This document shows positions 6,360 through 15,002 of a stretch of 24,579 nucleotides of DNA, in pieces. Made by a program: the position numbers and the translations under genes. The notes under the pieces are model-generated. The model was not told the origin of the DNA. It did not search any database and saw nothing but the letters and a program-made list of their open reading frames with translations. Each line of letters opens with the position of its first letter. The first letter of the stretch is position 1. Origin of the DNA: an uncultured Campylobacter sp. (GTDB lineage: Bacteria > Campylobacterota > Campylobacteria > Campylobacterales > Campylobacteraceae); NCBI RefSeq assembly GCF_938045625.1, contig NZ_CALIAV010000032.1, positions 1 to 24,579 of the forward strand. The letters are read 5' to 3'.

Positions 6360-9215
6360 ATGAACGCAAACGACACCATAAAAATCACGGGCGCGCGCGA
6401 GCACAACCTGAAAAATTTAAACCTCGAAATCCCAAAAAATAAGCTCGTAGTTTTCACCGGACTTAGCGGCAGCGGCAAGAGCACGCTAGCGTTTGACACG
6501 CTTTACGCCGAGGGGCAGCGCAGATATATGGAGAGTCTATCAAGCTACGCCAGACAGTTTCTAGACCGCGTAGGCAAGCCCGACGTAGATAAGATCGAAG
6601 GCCTCACGCCCGCCATCGCGATAGATCAAAAAACCACGTCCAAAAACCCGCGCTCAACCGTGGGCACGATAACGGAAATTTACGACTACCTGCGCCTCCT
6701 CTACGCTCGTATCGGTATACAGCACTGCCACAAGTGCGGCAAACCGATCTCTAAAATGTCGGCTAGCGATATCATAAACGAGATCCAAAAGCTACCCCAG
6801 GGTGCTAAAGTCGTCATCTACGCTCCGCTTGTGCGTGAAAAAAAGGGCACATGGGCGGATCTGATCGAAAATTTACGCGGCAAAGGCTACGTGAGAGCTC
6901 AGATAGACGGCGTGCAGGTGCGTCTAGATGAGGAGATCGAGCTAGCTAAAACCAAAAAACACACGATAAAGCTCATCGTGGACCGCATCGTTATAGACGC
7001 CGATAATGCGCAGCGCCTAGCTCAAGACGTAGAAAAAGCGCTAGGAGAGAGCTACGGCGAGGTCGAGATCGAGATCGCAAATGCCGAAGAACTCGGGCTA
7101 AAAGAGAGCTTTATACATTACAGCGAGCACTCGGCGTGCTTTGATTGCAAAATTTCATTTACGCCGCTTGAGCCGCTTAGCTTTAGCTTTAACTCCCCAA
7201 AAGGCGCGTGCGAGAGGTGTGATGGCCTTGGTATCAGATATAGCCTGGATCTAACCAAAGTGATCGATGAGGAAAAAAGCATCGAAAGCGGCGCGATAAA
7301 GCTGCTTTACGGCTACAACATGAGCTATTATTATAAATTTTTACTAGCTTTTTGCGAGCAAAACGGTATCGATGTAAAGCGCCCCTACTGCGAGCTTAGC
7401 GAGGATGAAAAGCGCCTCGTGCTCTACGGCAACGTAAAAGAGGTCGAGTTTTTCTGGAAGCGAAACAAGCTGCTGCGCAAATTTGAAGGTGCGCTAAAAA
7501 TCACGCACGGACTGCTAAAGGACTACAAGGACTTCGACGAATACATGAGCGAAAAGGTCTGCGACGACTGCGGCGGACACAGGCTAAAGCCTCAAAGCCT
7601 AGCCGTCAAGGTCGCAGGGCGCGGTATCGGCGAAATTTTAGATATGAGTATCGAAAACTGCACCGCGTTTTTCTCGGACGAGTCAAATTTTAGCTACCTT
7701 AGCGAATACGATAAAACGATCGCAAAGCCGATATTTAAGGAGATAAACGAGAGGCTGTTTTTCCTCTACGACGTGGGGCTTGGCTATCTATCGCTCGGAC
7801 GTGACGCGCGCACGATCAGCGGCGGCGAAGCGCAAAGGATTCGTATAGCAAGCCAGATCGGCTCGGGCCTTAGCGGCGTGATGTACGTGCTAGATGAGCC
7901 TAGCATCGGTCTGCACGAGCGCGATACGCTAAAGCTCATAAAAACGCTTCGAAATTTGCAAGCCAAAGGCAACTCGGTTATCGTCGTAGAACACGATAAA
8001 AAGACGATCGAGGAGGCCGACTATATCGTAGATATCGGGCCTGGAGCGGGGAAATTTGGCGGGCAGATAGTTTTTGCCGGCGACGTGAAAAGCCTGCTAG
8101 GCTCAAGCACGCAAACGGCGCTTTACATAAACGGCGAAAAGGAAATCGACTACCAAAAAAACCGTAAAAGCGACACGTGGCTTGAAATCTCAAACGTAAA
8201 TATCAACAACATCTCAAATTTAAGCGCGCGCTTTCCGCTGCGAAATTTAGTCGGTATCACGGGAGTTTCTGGCTCGGGTAAAAGCTCGCTCGTACTGCAA
8301 ACCCTGCTGCCTGAAGCCCAGGAGCAGCTAAACCGAGCTAAAAAGGTAAAAAAGGTCGCGGGGGTAAATTTGAGCGGACTAGAAAATCTAGACAAAGTGA
8401 TCTACCTCGATCAAAGCCCGATCGGCCGCACTCCGCGCAGTAATCCAGCCACCTATACGGGCGTGATGGACGAGATCAGAGGGCTTTTTGCGCAGACTAA
8501 AGAGGCCAAACTGCGAGGCTACAAGATCGGTAGGTTTAGCTTTAACGTCAAGGGCGGACGCTGCGAAAAGTGCCAGGGCGAGGGCGAGATCACGATCGAG
8601 ATGCACTTTTTGCCAGACGTAAACGTCGTTTGCGACTCGTGCGGCGGCACCCGCTACAACGCGCAGACGCTAGAAATCCTCTACAAAGGCAAAAATATCG
8701 CCGACGTGCTAAATATGAGCATCGACGAGGCGGTGGAGTTTTTTAAATCCGTGCCTAAAATCGCTAGCAAACTAACGACGCTGCAAGACGTGGGCCTAGG
8801 CTACATCACGCTGGGTCAAAACGCCGTGACGCTAAGCGGCGGCGAGGCACAGCGCGTAAAGCTCGCAAAAGAGCTCAGCCGTTCGGACACGGGAAATACA
8901 CTCTATATCCTCGACGAGCCGACTACGGGGCTGCATTTTGCCGACGTCGATAGGCTCGTGCGCGTGCTACATCACCTGGTCGATCTTGGCAACTCGGTCT
9001 TTGTCATCGAGCATAACATGGACGTCATCAAAAACTGCGACTACATCGTAGATATGGGGCCTGAAGGCGGTGCAAAAGGCGGTAAAATCATCGCTGAGGG
9101 TAGCGTAAAAGATGTCGCTAAAAATTATAAAAAAACGGGTAGCTATACGGGTAAATTTTTGGCCGAGGAGCTGGAAAATATGAAAAACGCGGCAAAAAAG
9201 TCGAAGAAAAAATAA
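6360..9215 (+). CDS. uvrA: UvrABC excinuclease subunit A
   Basis: Damage-recognition ATPase of nucleotide excision repair; the UvrA dimer with UvrB scans DNA, then hands the lesion to UvrB and UvrC. 951 residues, normal for the family. Two ABC modules are intact: first Walker A GLSGSGKS at 34-41 and signature ISGGEAQR near 482; second Walker A GVSGSGKSS near 635 and signature LSGGEAQR near 826. Two zinc-binding modules are visible: CFDC...CERC around 260-286 and CEKC...CDSC around 735-762. The C-terminus ends in a lysine-rich tail (KKSKKK). Start ATG is followed by the family's usual KITGAREHNLKNL. A second UV-repair gene follows 116 bp downstream on the same strand. Confidence 0.97.
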   Translation: MNANDTIKITGAREHNLKNLNLEIPKNKLVVFTGLSGSGKSTLAFDTLYAEGQRRYMESLSSYARQFLDRVGKPDVDKIEGLTPAIAIDQKTTSKNPRSTVGTITEIYDYLRLLYARIGIQHCHKCGKPISKMSASDIINEIQKLPQGAKVVIYAPLVREKKGTWADLIENLRGKGYVRAQIDGVQVRLDEEIELAKTKKHTIKLIVDRIVIDADNAQRLAQDVEKALGESYGEVEIEIANAEELGLKESFIHYSEHSACFDCKISFTPLEPLSFSFNSPKGACERCDGLGIRYSLDLTKVIDEEKSIESGAIKLLYGYNMSYYYKFLLAFCEQNGIDVKRPYCELSEDEKRLVLYGNVKEVEFFWKRNKLLRKFEGALKITHGLLKDYKDFDEYMSEKVCDDCGGHRLKPQSLAVKVAGRGIGEILDMSIENCTAFFSDESNFSYLSEYDKTIAKPIFKEINERLFFLYDVGLGYLSLGRDARTISGGEAQRIRIASQIGSGLSGVMYVLDEPSIGLHERDTLKLIKTLRNLQAKGNSVIVVEHDKKTIEEADYIVDIGPGAGKFGGQIVFAGDVKSLLGSSTQTALYINGEKEIDYQKNRKSDTWLEISNVNINNISNLSARFPLRNLVGITGVSGSGKSSLVLQTLLPEAQEQLNRAKKVKKVAGVNLSGLENLDKVIYLDQSPIGRTPRSNPATYTGVMDEIRGLFAQTKEAKLRGYKIGRFSFNVKGGRCEKCQGEGEITIEMHFLPDVNVVCDSCGGTRYNAQTLEILYKGKNIADVLNMSIDEAVEFFKSVPKIASKLTTLQDVGLGYITLGQNAVTLSGGEAQRVKLAKELSRSDTGNTLYILDEPTTGLHFADVDRLVRVLHHLVDLGNSVFVIEHNMDVIKNCDYIVDMGPEGGAKGGKIIAEGSVKDVAKNYKKTGSYTGKFLAEELENMKNAAKKSKKK

Positions 9216-9331
9216 ACGACGTTAAGAGATTTGCGGCAGGCAAATTTGCGGTATAAATTTGATGATTTGCAGGCTAAGCCGCGCCAAATTTGGCCAGCAA
9301 AAACTGCGGTAAATTTAACGAAAGGCAAAAA

Positions 9332-9772
9332 ATGCGGCTTTGGACGATAAGTTTTAAATATCTCGATGCAAAGGGGCTAGTCGCACTTTGGCGCGAGGCG
9401 CTGCTAGCTAAAAACGTGCTGGCTGGACTTACCAAGGGCTACAGAAATCACCCGCAGCTTGACCGCTTTTACGCGCATGAAAACGCGCAGGCGGCGATAA
9501 ACGCGTATCTAGCGGAGGTTTATGCGCAGGCCTGCGCTCGCGACTATAAATTTGACGCGGCAAAAGTGGGCGAATTTGACGAGCGAAATTTAGCCAAAAT
9601 AGCCGTCACTCACGGGCAGATAGAGTATGAATTCGCATTTTTGCAAGAGAAGCTAAAATCGCGCGACATCAAGGCTTACGAGCGAAATTTAAGCGTTAAA
9701 GATATAGAAATCGCGAGCATTTTTAAAGAGGTCAAAGGCGGAATCGAGCCGTGGAAAAAGGTGAAAATTTAG
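9332..9772 (+). CDS. Pyrimidine dimer DNA glycosylase (endonuclease V-like)
   Basis: A 146-residue protein matching the Pyr_excise family (PF03013), relatives of phage T4 endonuclease V (DenV), which cleaves the glycosyl bond of cyclobutane pyrimidine dimers and nicks the abasic site. The N-terminus MRLWTISFKYLDAKGLVALW, the Arg21-Glu22 pair (corresponding to the catalytic Arg22-Glu23 of DenV) and the GYRNHPQLDRF block (36-46) are the recognisable signatures. The open frame extends 14 codons upstream, but the ATG at 9332 is chosen because the family starts with MRLW and an AAAGG site (9321-9325) precedes it. It follows uvrA on the same strand without an obvious terminator, so read-through from uvrA is possible. 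The substrate assignment rests on family only. Confidence 0.8.
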   Translation: MRLWTISFKYLDAKGLVALWREALLAKNVLAGLTKGYRNHPQLDRFYAHENAQAAINAYLAEVYAQACARDYKFDAAKVGEFDERNLAKIAVTHGQIEYEFAFLQEKLKSRDIKAYERNLSVKDIEIASIFKEVKGGIEPWKKVKI

Positions 9773-10223
9773 CGTCGTCTTTTGGCTTGCTTGGGCAAAT
9801 TTGATTAGTAAAAACGTGAAAATACATTATGATGATTTTGCTCTAAATTTGACGCAAAAACAGTGAAGCTAAATTTGCGACAGGCGGCGGTTTTATAAAA
9901 TTTCGAGTGCTAAATTTGGCTTTTAAAACTGCTATGTTGATAGAGTGATACTTCTTGTACGGAGCTTGAATTTCTCCGCGACTTTGAGCGGTAAACATGT
10001 ACGGTTTTAAAGAGCGCCGAAGCCAACCGATGTAACTATCTTTTTACGATGTCGGCTGTTAAATTTAACGTTTTAAATTTGACGTCAAATCTAAAGGACG
10101 AAACCGTCAAATTTAAAAAGGCGAACCTGACGTAAAATTTCCGCCAAATTCGCCTTTGTTTTTCAAAAAAACTTCGCCGACCGATCAAATTTTGCGTTCA
10201 AATTTTACAGATCGGAGCTCGTT
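9773..10223. other. 451-bp non-coding stretch between converging genes
   Basis: I find no convincing gene on either strand here. It holds eleven copies of the word AAATTT, mostly as (C/T)AAATTTG or its complement, and the hairpin at 10117-10157. A moderately GC-rich core around 9930-10060 has a small stem (CGGAG/CTCCG around 9959-9980) and two near-copies of TGTACGG. A small RNA there cannot be excluded but nothing identifies one. Confidence 0.5.
10117..10157. terminator. Hairpin shared by glycosylase and fhs transcripts
   Basis: AAAGGCGAA (10117-10125) pairs with TTCGCCTTT (10149-10157) over a 23-nt loop. On the plus strand it is followed by GTTTTT, and on the minus strand the right arm runs into TTTTTAAATTT. 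It is placed between two convergent genes, so it probably ends transcription from both sides. The long loop makes it weaker than the other hairpins of this window. Confidence 0.55.
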
Positions 10224-11852
10224 CTACTCCGCTCTCATCTGCTCGGCGGCAGGCACTTTAGGCAGTCCTGGCATCAGCATAGTTGATCCGCTAACCGCCA
10301 CGATAAAGCCAGCTCCGCCGCGGATCTCAAGCGCGCTAACTTCGAAGCTAAAGTCCTTTGGTCGTCCTAGTAGCTTGGCGTCCGAGCTAAAGCTATACTG
10401 CGTTTTTGCGACGCAAACAGGCAAACTCTCAAAGCCTAGACGCGAAATCTCGGCCAGATCCTCCTGTGCGCGCGGGCCAAATACGACATCTTTTGCGCCG
10501 TAAATTTTAGTCGCGATCTTTTCGATCTTGGTTTTGACAGGGTCGTTTGCATCGTAGGTGAAGTTTATCTCGCGAGCCGGTTTTTCGCAGATTTGCGCGA
10601 CTTTTTTGGCCAGATCCTCTGTGCCCACGCTTCCTTTTAAAAAGCCTTCGCACACGCTAAACTCAGCCCCCGACTCCTCGCAAAGAGCGCGGACGTGAGT
10701 GATCTCCTCGTCCGTGTCGGTCGCGAATTTATTTAGCGCGACGATGACGTTTTGATTGAAATTTTTGAGATTTTCTATGTGGGCTTTTAGGTTTTCGCCG
10801 CCTAGCTTTAGCGCGTCCAAATTTGGCTGTGAGATGCCGTCTTTATCGCATCCGCCGTTATATTTTAGCGAGCGGATGGTGCTTACTAGTACGACGCATT
10901 TTGGCGCAAGTCCTGCGGTGCGGCACTTGATATCGAGGAACTTTTGCGCTCCTAGTTCAGCGCCAAAACCCGCCTCGGTCACGACGTAGTCGGCTAAATT
11001 TAGAGCAGTTTTGGTTGCTATCACGCTGTTGCAGCCGTGCGCGATATTTGCAAACGGTCCGCCGTGGATGAGCACGGGCGTGCCTTCTAGCGTCTGCACG
11101 AGGTTTGGTTTTATCGCCTCTTTTAGCAGGACGCAGACGGCGTCGGCGCAGTTTAGGGATTTTGCGCGCACGAGGTCGCCCTCTTTATCGTAGGCGACGA
11201 CGATGTTCTCGACGCGTTCTTTTAGATTTTTTAGATCGGTCGCGAGGCACAGGATTGCCATTATTTCGCTAGCGGCGGTGATGACGAATCCATCCTTTCG
11301 CGTAAATTTATTGCTCTTTTCAAGACCTATCTCGATCTCTCTTAGCGAGCGGTCGTTCATATCCATGCAGCGTTTGAAAACAACGCGCGCAGGGTCGATA
11401 TTTAGGGCGTTGCCGTGGTGGATGTGGTTATCTAGCATCGCAGCGATGAGGTTATTTGCCGAGGTGATAGCGTGAAAGTCGCCGTTAAAGTGCAGGTTGA
11501 TATCCTCGCTAGGCGTCACCTGCGAGTATCCGCCGCCAGTCGCTCCGCCTTTTATACCAAAAACGGGCCCAAGGCTTGGTTCTCTAAGCGCGGCACACAC
11601 GCGTTTACCGATACGTGCTAAGCCGTCAGATAGCCCCACGGTTACGGTCGTTTTGCCCTCTCCGTACGGTGTCGGGTTAGTCGCGGTAACTAGGATGAGG
11701 TTTGCGCTGGGTGCGCTACCTAGGCGCGGTTCGATCTTGGCTTTTAGCTTGCCGAAGGTATCTAGCACCTCCTCGCCTAGCCCCAGTTTTGCACCGATTT
11801 TTACGATATTTTGCGGCTTTGCGCTCGCTTCTATTTCTCTGTCGCTTAGCAT
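10224..11852 (-). CDS. fhs: Formate-tetrahydrofolate ligase
   Basis: ATP-dependent cytoplasmic enzyme joining formate to tetrahydrofolate, giving 10-formyl-THF for purine and formyl-Met-tRNA synthesis. 542 residues, close to the usual 550-560. The ATP site TPYGEGKTT (61-69) and signature EPSLGPVFGIKGGATGGGYS (91-110) are intact, and VSTIRSLKYNGG is the second family signature. Near the C-terminus VFGPRAQEDL and LPVCVAKTQYS are also characteristic. ATG at 11852 has AAGGAAAG upstream. Gene stands alone; it converges on the glycosylase gene and diverges from the DJ-1-like gene. A formate-rich, formate-oxidising lifestyle, usual in Campylobacter, fits this enzyme. Confidence 0.96.
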   Translation of the reverse strand: MLSDREIEASAKPQNIVKIGAKLGLGEEVLDTFGKLKAKIEPRLGSAPSANLILVTATNPTPYGEGKTTVTVGLSDGLARIGKRVCAALREPSLGPVFGIKGGATGGGYSQVTPSEDINLHFNGDFHAITSANNLIAAMLDNHIHHGNALNIDPARVVFKRCMDMNDRSLREIEIGLEKSNKFTRKDGFVITAASEIMAILCLATDLKNLKERVENIVVAYDKEGDLVRAKSLNCADAVCVLLKEAIKPNLVQTLEGTPVLIHGGPFANIAHGCNSVIATKTALNLADYVVTEAGFGAELGAQKFLDIKCRTAGLAPKCVVLVSTIRSLKYNGGCDKDGISQPNLDALKLGGENLKAHIENLKNFNQNVIVALNKFATDTDEEITHVRALCEESGAEFSVCEGFLKGSVGTEDLAKKVAQICEKPAREINFTYDANDPVKTKIEKIATKIYGAKDVVFGPRAQEDLAEISRLGFESLPVCVAKTQYSFSSDAKLLGRPKDFSFEVSALEIRGGAGFIVAVSGSTMLMPGLPKVPAAEQMRAE

Positions 11853-11986
11853 CGTCTTTCCTTAAAAATTTGATTTAAAATGATTTTGTAATTTTACCTC
11901 GCAAATGCGAAAAATCTCATTAAATTTTAGCCGCTCGTAATCAAATTTGGGCTAAATTTGAAACTAAAATCAGCAAAGGGGCGACG

Positions 11987-12583
11987 ATGAAGGCGGTGAA
12001 TGTTTTGCTTTTTGAGGGATTTACTACTATGGACGCGCTGGGGCCGGCGGAGGCGCTATCTAGGGCGCTGGATGACGGGCGAAAGTGTTACGAGATAGAG
12101 TATTTTTCGGCTACTGGCGAACTCGTCGGCGGCAGTACTAACGCTAAAATTTGGACGCGAAAGCTAGATGAGATAGCTAAATTTGATATTTTGCTCGTGC
12201 CGGGCGGTTTTGCGGTTAGGGAGCTTGCGCATGAGAGCGAGTTTATCGCTATTTTGGGCGAGCTAGCGGGCAGACACGATCACGTGATCGCGGTATGCAC
12301 GGGCTCGGTTTTGCTAGCTAAAACGGGACTTTTGGACGGCATGGAGGCCACGAGCAACAAACTATCGTGGCAGTGGGCGACCTCAGAGGCTCCTGGCGTG
12401 CGCTGGATACGCGCGGCCCGCTGGTGCGTTAGCGGGAAATTTTACACGAGCTCGGGCGTGAGCGCGGGTATCGACGCGGCTTTGGGTTTTATCGCGGATA
12501 TGCACGGACGGGACGAGGCGCAGCGTATCGCTCGGACGATGGAATACGTCTGGAATAGCGACAAAAACGCGGAGTTGTTTTAA
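11987..12583 (+). CDS. DJ-1/PfpI family protein
   Basis: A 198-residue cytoplasmic protein with the class I glutamine amidotransferase-like fold of the DJ-1/PfpI superfamily. The strand and elbow ILLVPGGFAVREL (68-80) and the nucleophile elbow IAVCTGSVLLAKTGLLDG (101-118, Cys104) are clear. Where many isonitrile hydratase or AraC-linked members have ATTHW, this one has ATSNKLSWQW, followed by RWCVSGKFYTSSGVSAGID, the layout of the subgroup with NK..W. No helix-turn-helix domain is attached. Function cannot be fixed: members include glyoxalases, deglycase candidates, isonitrile hydratases and chaperones. SD AAGGGG precedes the ATG; the gene is flanked by divergent fhs and by the convergent repeat-protein gene. 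Confidence 0.82.
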   Translation: MKAVNVLLFEGFTTMDALGPAEALSRALDDGRKCYEIEYFSATGELVGGSTNAKIWTRKLDEIAKFDILLVPGGFAVRELAHESEFIAILGELAGRHDHVIAVCTGSVLLAKTGLLDGMEATSNKLSWQWATSEAPGVRWIRAARWCVSGKFYTSSGVSAGIDAALGFIADMHGRDEAQRIARTMEYVWNSDKNAELF

Positions 12584-12700
12584 AATTTAGTTTGCGGCGG
12601 TTGCTAAAATTTGAGCGCTAAATTTAAGCCGAGTCAAATTTACTGCGCCGCGCGCCAAAATCGTAAGTTTTAAAACAAACGGCTCGTATCTTGTCCCGCG

Positions 12701-13036
12701 CTACCACAGTTTTAGGCAGACTTGCCCTATTATGACGGCGATGGGAGCTCCGTTTATGTCGTAGGTGTTGCTCGAGTTTGAACCAAAATCGGGCTTAACG
12801 ACATTGCCTTGTATCACCCAAGTGTTGCTTGAGTTTGCGCCGTATTTGGGTTTTATTTTTCTCCCGTCAAACTCAAAGGTGTTAGAGGAGTTGGCTCCAG
12901 TTTTAGGCTTTAGCACGCCGCCGTCAAATTCAAAGGTATTGTGCGTGGTTGCGCCGTATTTGGGCTTTAGCTCGTTGCCCTCGTATACCCAAGTACCGTT
13001 GCCAGCAGACCTTCCGTCCCAGTTGATTTTCGGCAT
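12701..13036 (-). CDS. 19-residue repeat protein (predicted beta-repeat)
   Basis: A 111-residue protein composed almost entirely of 19-residue repeats. Units begin near residues 14, 33, 52, 71 and 90, with consensus N-T-aromatic-x-(F/I)-x-G-x-x-(I/L/V)-K-P-K-(Y/T)-G-A-N-S-S; the last unit diverges into a hydrophobic tail (PIAVIIGQVCLKLW). Alternating polar and hydrophobic positions with a Gly/Asn-Ser turn every 19 residues suggest stacked beta-hairpins or a solenoid. There is no signal peptide. The ribosome-binding site is perfect (AGGAGG, just upstream of the ATG), implying high expression. It is last in a three-gene cassette, 29 bp behind the CxxC/peptidoglycan-binding gene. I do not know its function; a structural or self-assembling role is inference. 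Confidence 0.8.
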   Translation of the reverse strand: MPKINWDGRSAGNGTWVYEGNELKPKYGATTHNTFEFDGGVLKPKTGANSSNTFEFDGRKIKPKYGANSSNTWVIQGNVVKPDFGSNSSNTYDINGAPIAVIIGQVCLKLW

Positions 13037-13065
13037 TTTATCCTCCTAAAATGAGTTATAAGCAA

Positions 13066-14982
13066 TCACTTTGCGCGGCTAGCTTCTTTTGCTTTTATCG
13101 CTTCGTAAATTTCATCCGCGTTAGTCAAATTTGCATCCAAAAACTCCTGCGCCTTTTTTAGCGTGCGCGCGCCCATGATGCCGTCGGCCTTGACGCCGAT
13201 AGCCTTTTGCACGTATAAAATTTTCTCTTTTTGCGTCGTCTGTGGCGCGGTTTTAGCTGCGGCGGTAGAGTTTGCTTCGCGTGCGGTCTCGTTTGAGCCA
13301 TCAAATTTAGCCGTCATCTCGCGAAATTTAGCCTCCAGGCTGCGCGACGCCTCAAACCGCTCGTCAAGCTGCATAAGAGTCGGCGCGTAACCAAAGCCAG
13401 ATATCGCGCCGTAGATCGCGCCGAGGGCTCCAAAACCGGCTAAAATTTTAGAAAACAGCGAAAAAGCCTCTTTGTTTCGCATGCTTTGGCGGTACTCTTT
13501 AGGTACGCTACTTCGGCGAAATAGCGTAACCAGCGCGCTAAGAGGCGCCAATACACACAAAGCAACGCCCGCGCAAATAGCCAAAAATATAAGCGTATAA
13601 ATAGGCGACATGATGTAGCGCTCGGCTAAATTTTCGCCTAAAAATCCTGCCGTAAAAACCAGCGCAATCAGCCAAAACACAGAGCCCAGCCCGAACCAAA
13701 CCGCAGGCGAGTAAACGGGAGAGATTTTATCCAGGCATTTTTTCATCGTATCGCCTAGCTTGCTTGCGGCACCCCTTGAGACGTAGCCGTCGCAGGCCTC
13801 TATCACGGCGTTTGCAGCCTCTGTTTGCGCGCCGTCTGTTTTAGCGATACGCTTTAGCGCGGAGTCAAGAGCGGGCTGCGAGCAGTAGCGCGTGAAAAAT
13901 TTAAACGCCTCGCGCCTAGTTATCTTGCCGTCGGCGTTGATCTTTTCTAGCATAGATATCTCGTCTGCAAAAAGATCATCGAAAAAGGGCGGCCTGATAA
14001 AGGCGTAGGGTGGGTTGCTAAAGCCCACCGCCTCGTACTCCTTGCCTAGCAGGATAAAATTTATCCGCGTTATCGCGCTAGAACCCACGTAAGAAAACAG
14101 GTGCGAATCCTCCCCGCCGCTCTCTTCGTCTTGATAAAACAGTATCGTCTGCGAGATAAATTTGCAGGTGCGCGCGCATAAAAAGTCCAAAAGCTCGTCC
14201 GCGTAGGCGCGCGATTTTATTCGTAAATTTACGCTTGGTTTTGCGTAGGCGCCGATGTTTGCTACCGTGGTAAAGTATCCGTGTCCGCTGCACTGGGCGC
14301 ACTGCACGTAGCCTAATCCCCCACATCCGCCGCACCTAACCGTGCCAGATCCCGAGCAGCCGTAGCAGGTGTTTGAGCCGCTACCTCCGCATGACGAACA
14401 GCTCTCGTAGCGATACGTCACGTAGGTGCTACCGTCTGAGTTATACTGCGTGTGAGGGCGATTTACGCCGCCGTCGCCTCCGCACGTAGAGCAGCTTTGT
14501 CGTCCGCGTCCGCCGCAGCTGGAGCAGGTTTTTTTGCCTCGTCCGCCGCACTCGCCGCATCTCGTCTGCCCGTCGCCGCCGCAGTTGCCGCAACGCTCGC
14601 TCATACTAAAGGGCTTAAAATCGTAATACCTAACCGCGCCGCCTGATTTTGCGACGGCTTCTTTTGCGTCTTGGCGTAGCTCGGCGAGTAAAATCTCGTG
14701 CAAATCGGCGCTATCTCTAGCTTGCAATAAGCACTCTCTGGCGTGATTTTCGTAGCCGCGTGCGTCGTCGCCGAAATGTATCTGCTCCTTTGCGCCGCCA
14801 GCGATCTTGCTCTCTTCGCGCTTGCCGTAAAACTCCCACGTCACGGTTGCCATCGCTTCAAAATCAAAAATTTCGTGCGAAATTTCTACCAAGTCCTCAG
14901 GCTTAGCTTGGTTGCCGCTTACTAGATTTCGCAGCCCTTTTAAAAACGGCTCGCGTAAATTTAACTCGTCAAATTCGCTCAT
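13066..14982 (-). CDS. Membrane protein with DnaJ-like 8xCxxC zinc domain and C-terminal peptidoglycan-binding-like motif
   Basis: A 638-residue multidomain protein. Residues 131-167 and 195-231 each hold four CxxC motifs (Cys at 131, 142, 153, 164 and 195, 206, 217, 228), exactly 11 residues apart and mostly CxxCxGxG, as in the DnaJ zinc domain; no J domain is present. An acidic ADGKITRREAF loop at 350-360 resembles EF-hand or TerB-type loops. Hydrophobic helices lie near 426-449, 460-488 and 512-530; the basic segment after the second (RRSSVPKEYRQSMRNK) suggests it is cytoplasmic, putting the zinc domain inside and the C-terminus in the periplasm. There a coiled-coil-like part and Ala/Thr linker lead to ILYVQKAIGVKADGIMGART (588-607), a peptidoglycan-binding-type repeat. 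Function unknown; it lies between the YcxB-like and repeat-protein genes. Confidence 0.82.
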   Translation of the reverse strand: MSEFDELNLREPFLKGLRNLVSGNQAKPEDLVEISHEIFDFEAMATVTWEFYGKREESKIAGGAKEQIHFGDDARGYENHARECLLQARDSADLHEILLAELRQDAKEAVAKSGGAVRYYDFKPFSMSERCGNCGGDGQTRCGECGGRGKKTCSSCGGRGRQSCSTCGGDGGVNRPHTQYNSDGSTYVTYRYESCSSCGGSGSNTCYGCSGSGTVRCGGCGGLGYVQCAQCSGHGYFTTVANIGAYAKPSVNLRIKSRAYADELLDFLCARTCKFISQTILFYQDEESGGEDSHLFSYVGSSAITRINFILLGKEYEAVGFSNPPYAFIRPPFFDDLFADEISMLEKINADGKITRREAFKFFTRYCSQPALDSALKRIAKTDGAQTEAANAVIEACDGYVSRGAASKLGDTMKKCLDKISPVYSPAVWFGLGSVFWLIALVFTAGFLGENLAERYIMSPIYTLIFLAICAGVALCVLAPLSALVTLFRRSSVPKEYRQSMRNKEAFSLFSKILAGFGALGAIYGAISGFGYAPTLMQLDERFEASRSLEAKFREMTAKFDGSNETAREANSTAAAKTAPQTTQKEKILYVQKAIGVKADGIMGARTLKKAQEFLDANLTNADEIYEAIKAKEASRAK

Positions 14983-15002
14983 TTTAAATCCTAAATTTTA
15001 TT

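Noticed and set aside
9930..10060. Possible small RNA in the gap after the glycosylase gene
   Set aside because: Only one small stem and a short direct repeat are visible, with no recognisable SRP, tmRNA, 6S or RNase P signature and no clear promoter.
12701..13036. 57-bp DNA repeat unit considered as a CRISPR or VNTR array
   Set aside because: The repeats are diverged at DNA level, have no spacers and encode a clean protein repeat with a start codon and ribosome-binding site.
12765..13049. Plus-strand open frame opposite the 19-residue repeat protein
   Set aside because: The repeat is only in register as protein on the minus strand, where a perfect AGGAGG precedes the ATG; the plus-strand frame merely mirrors the repeat.
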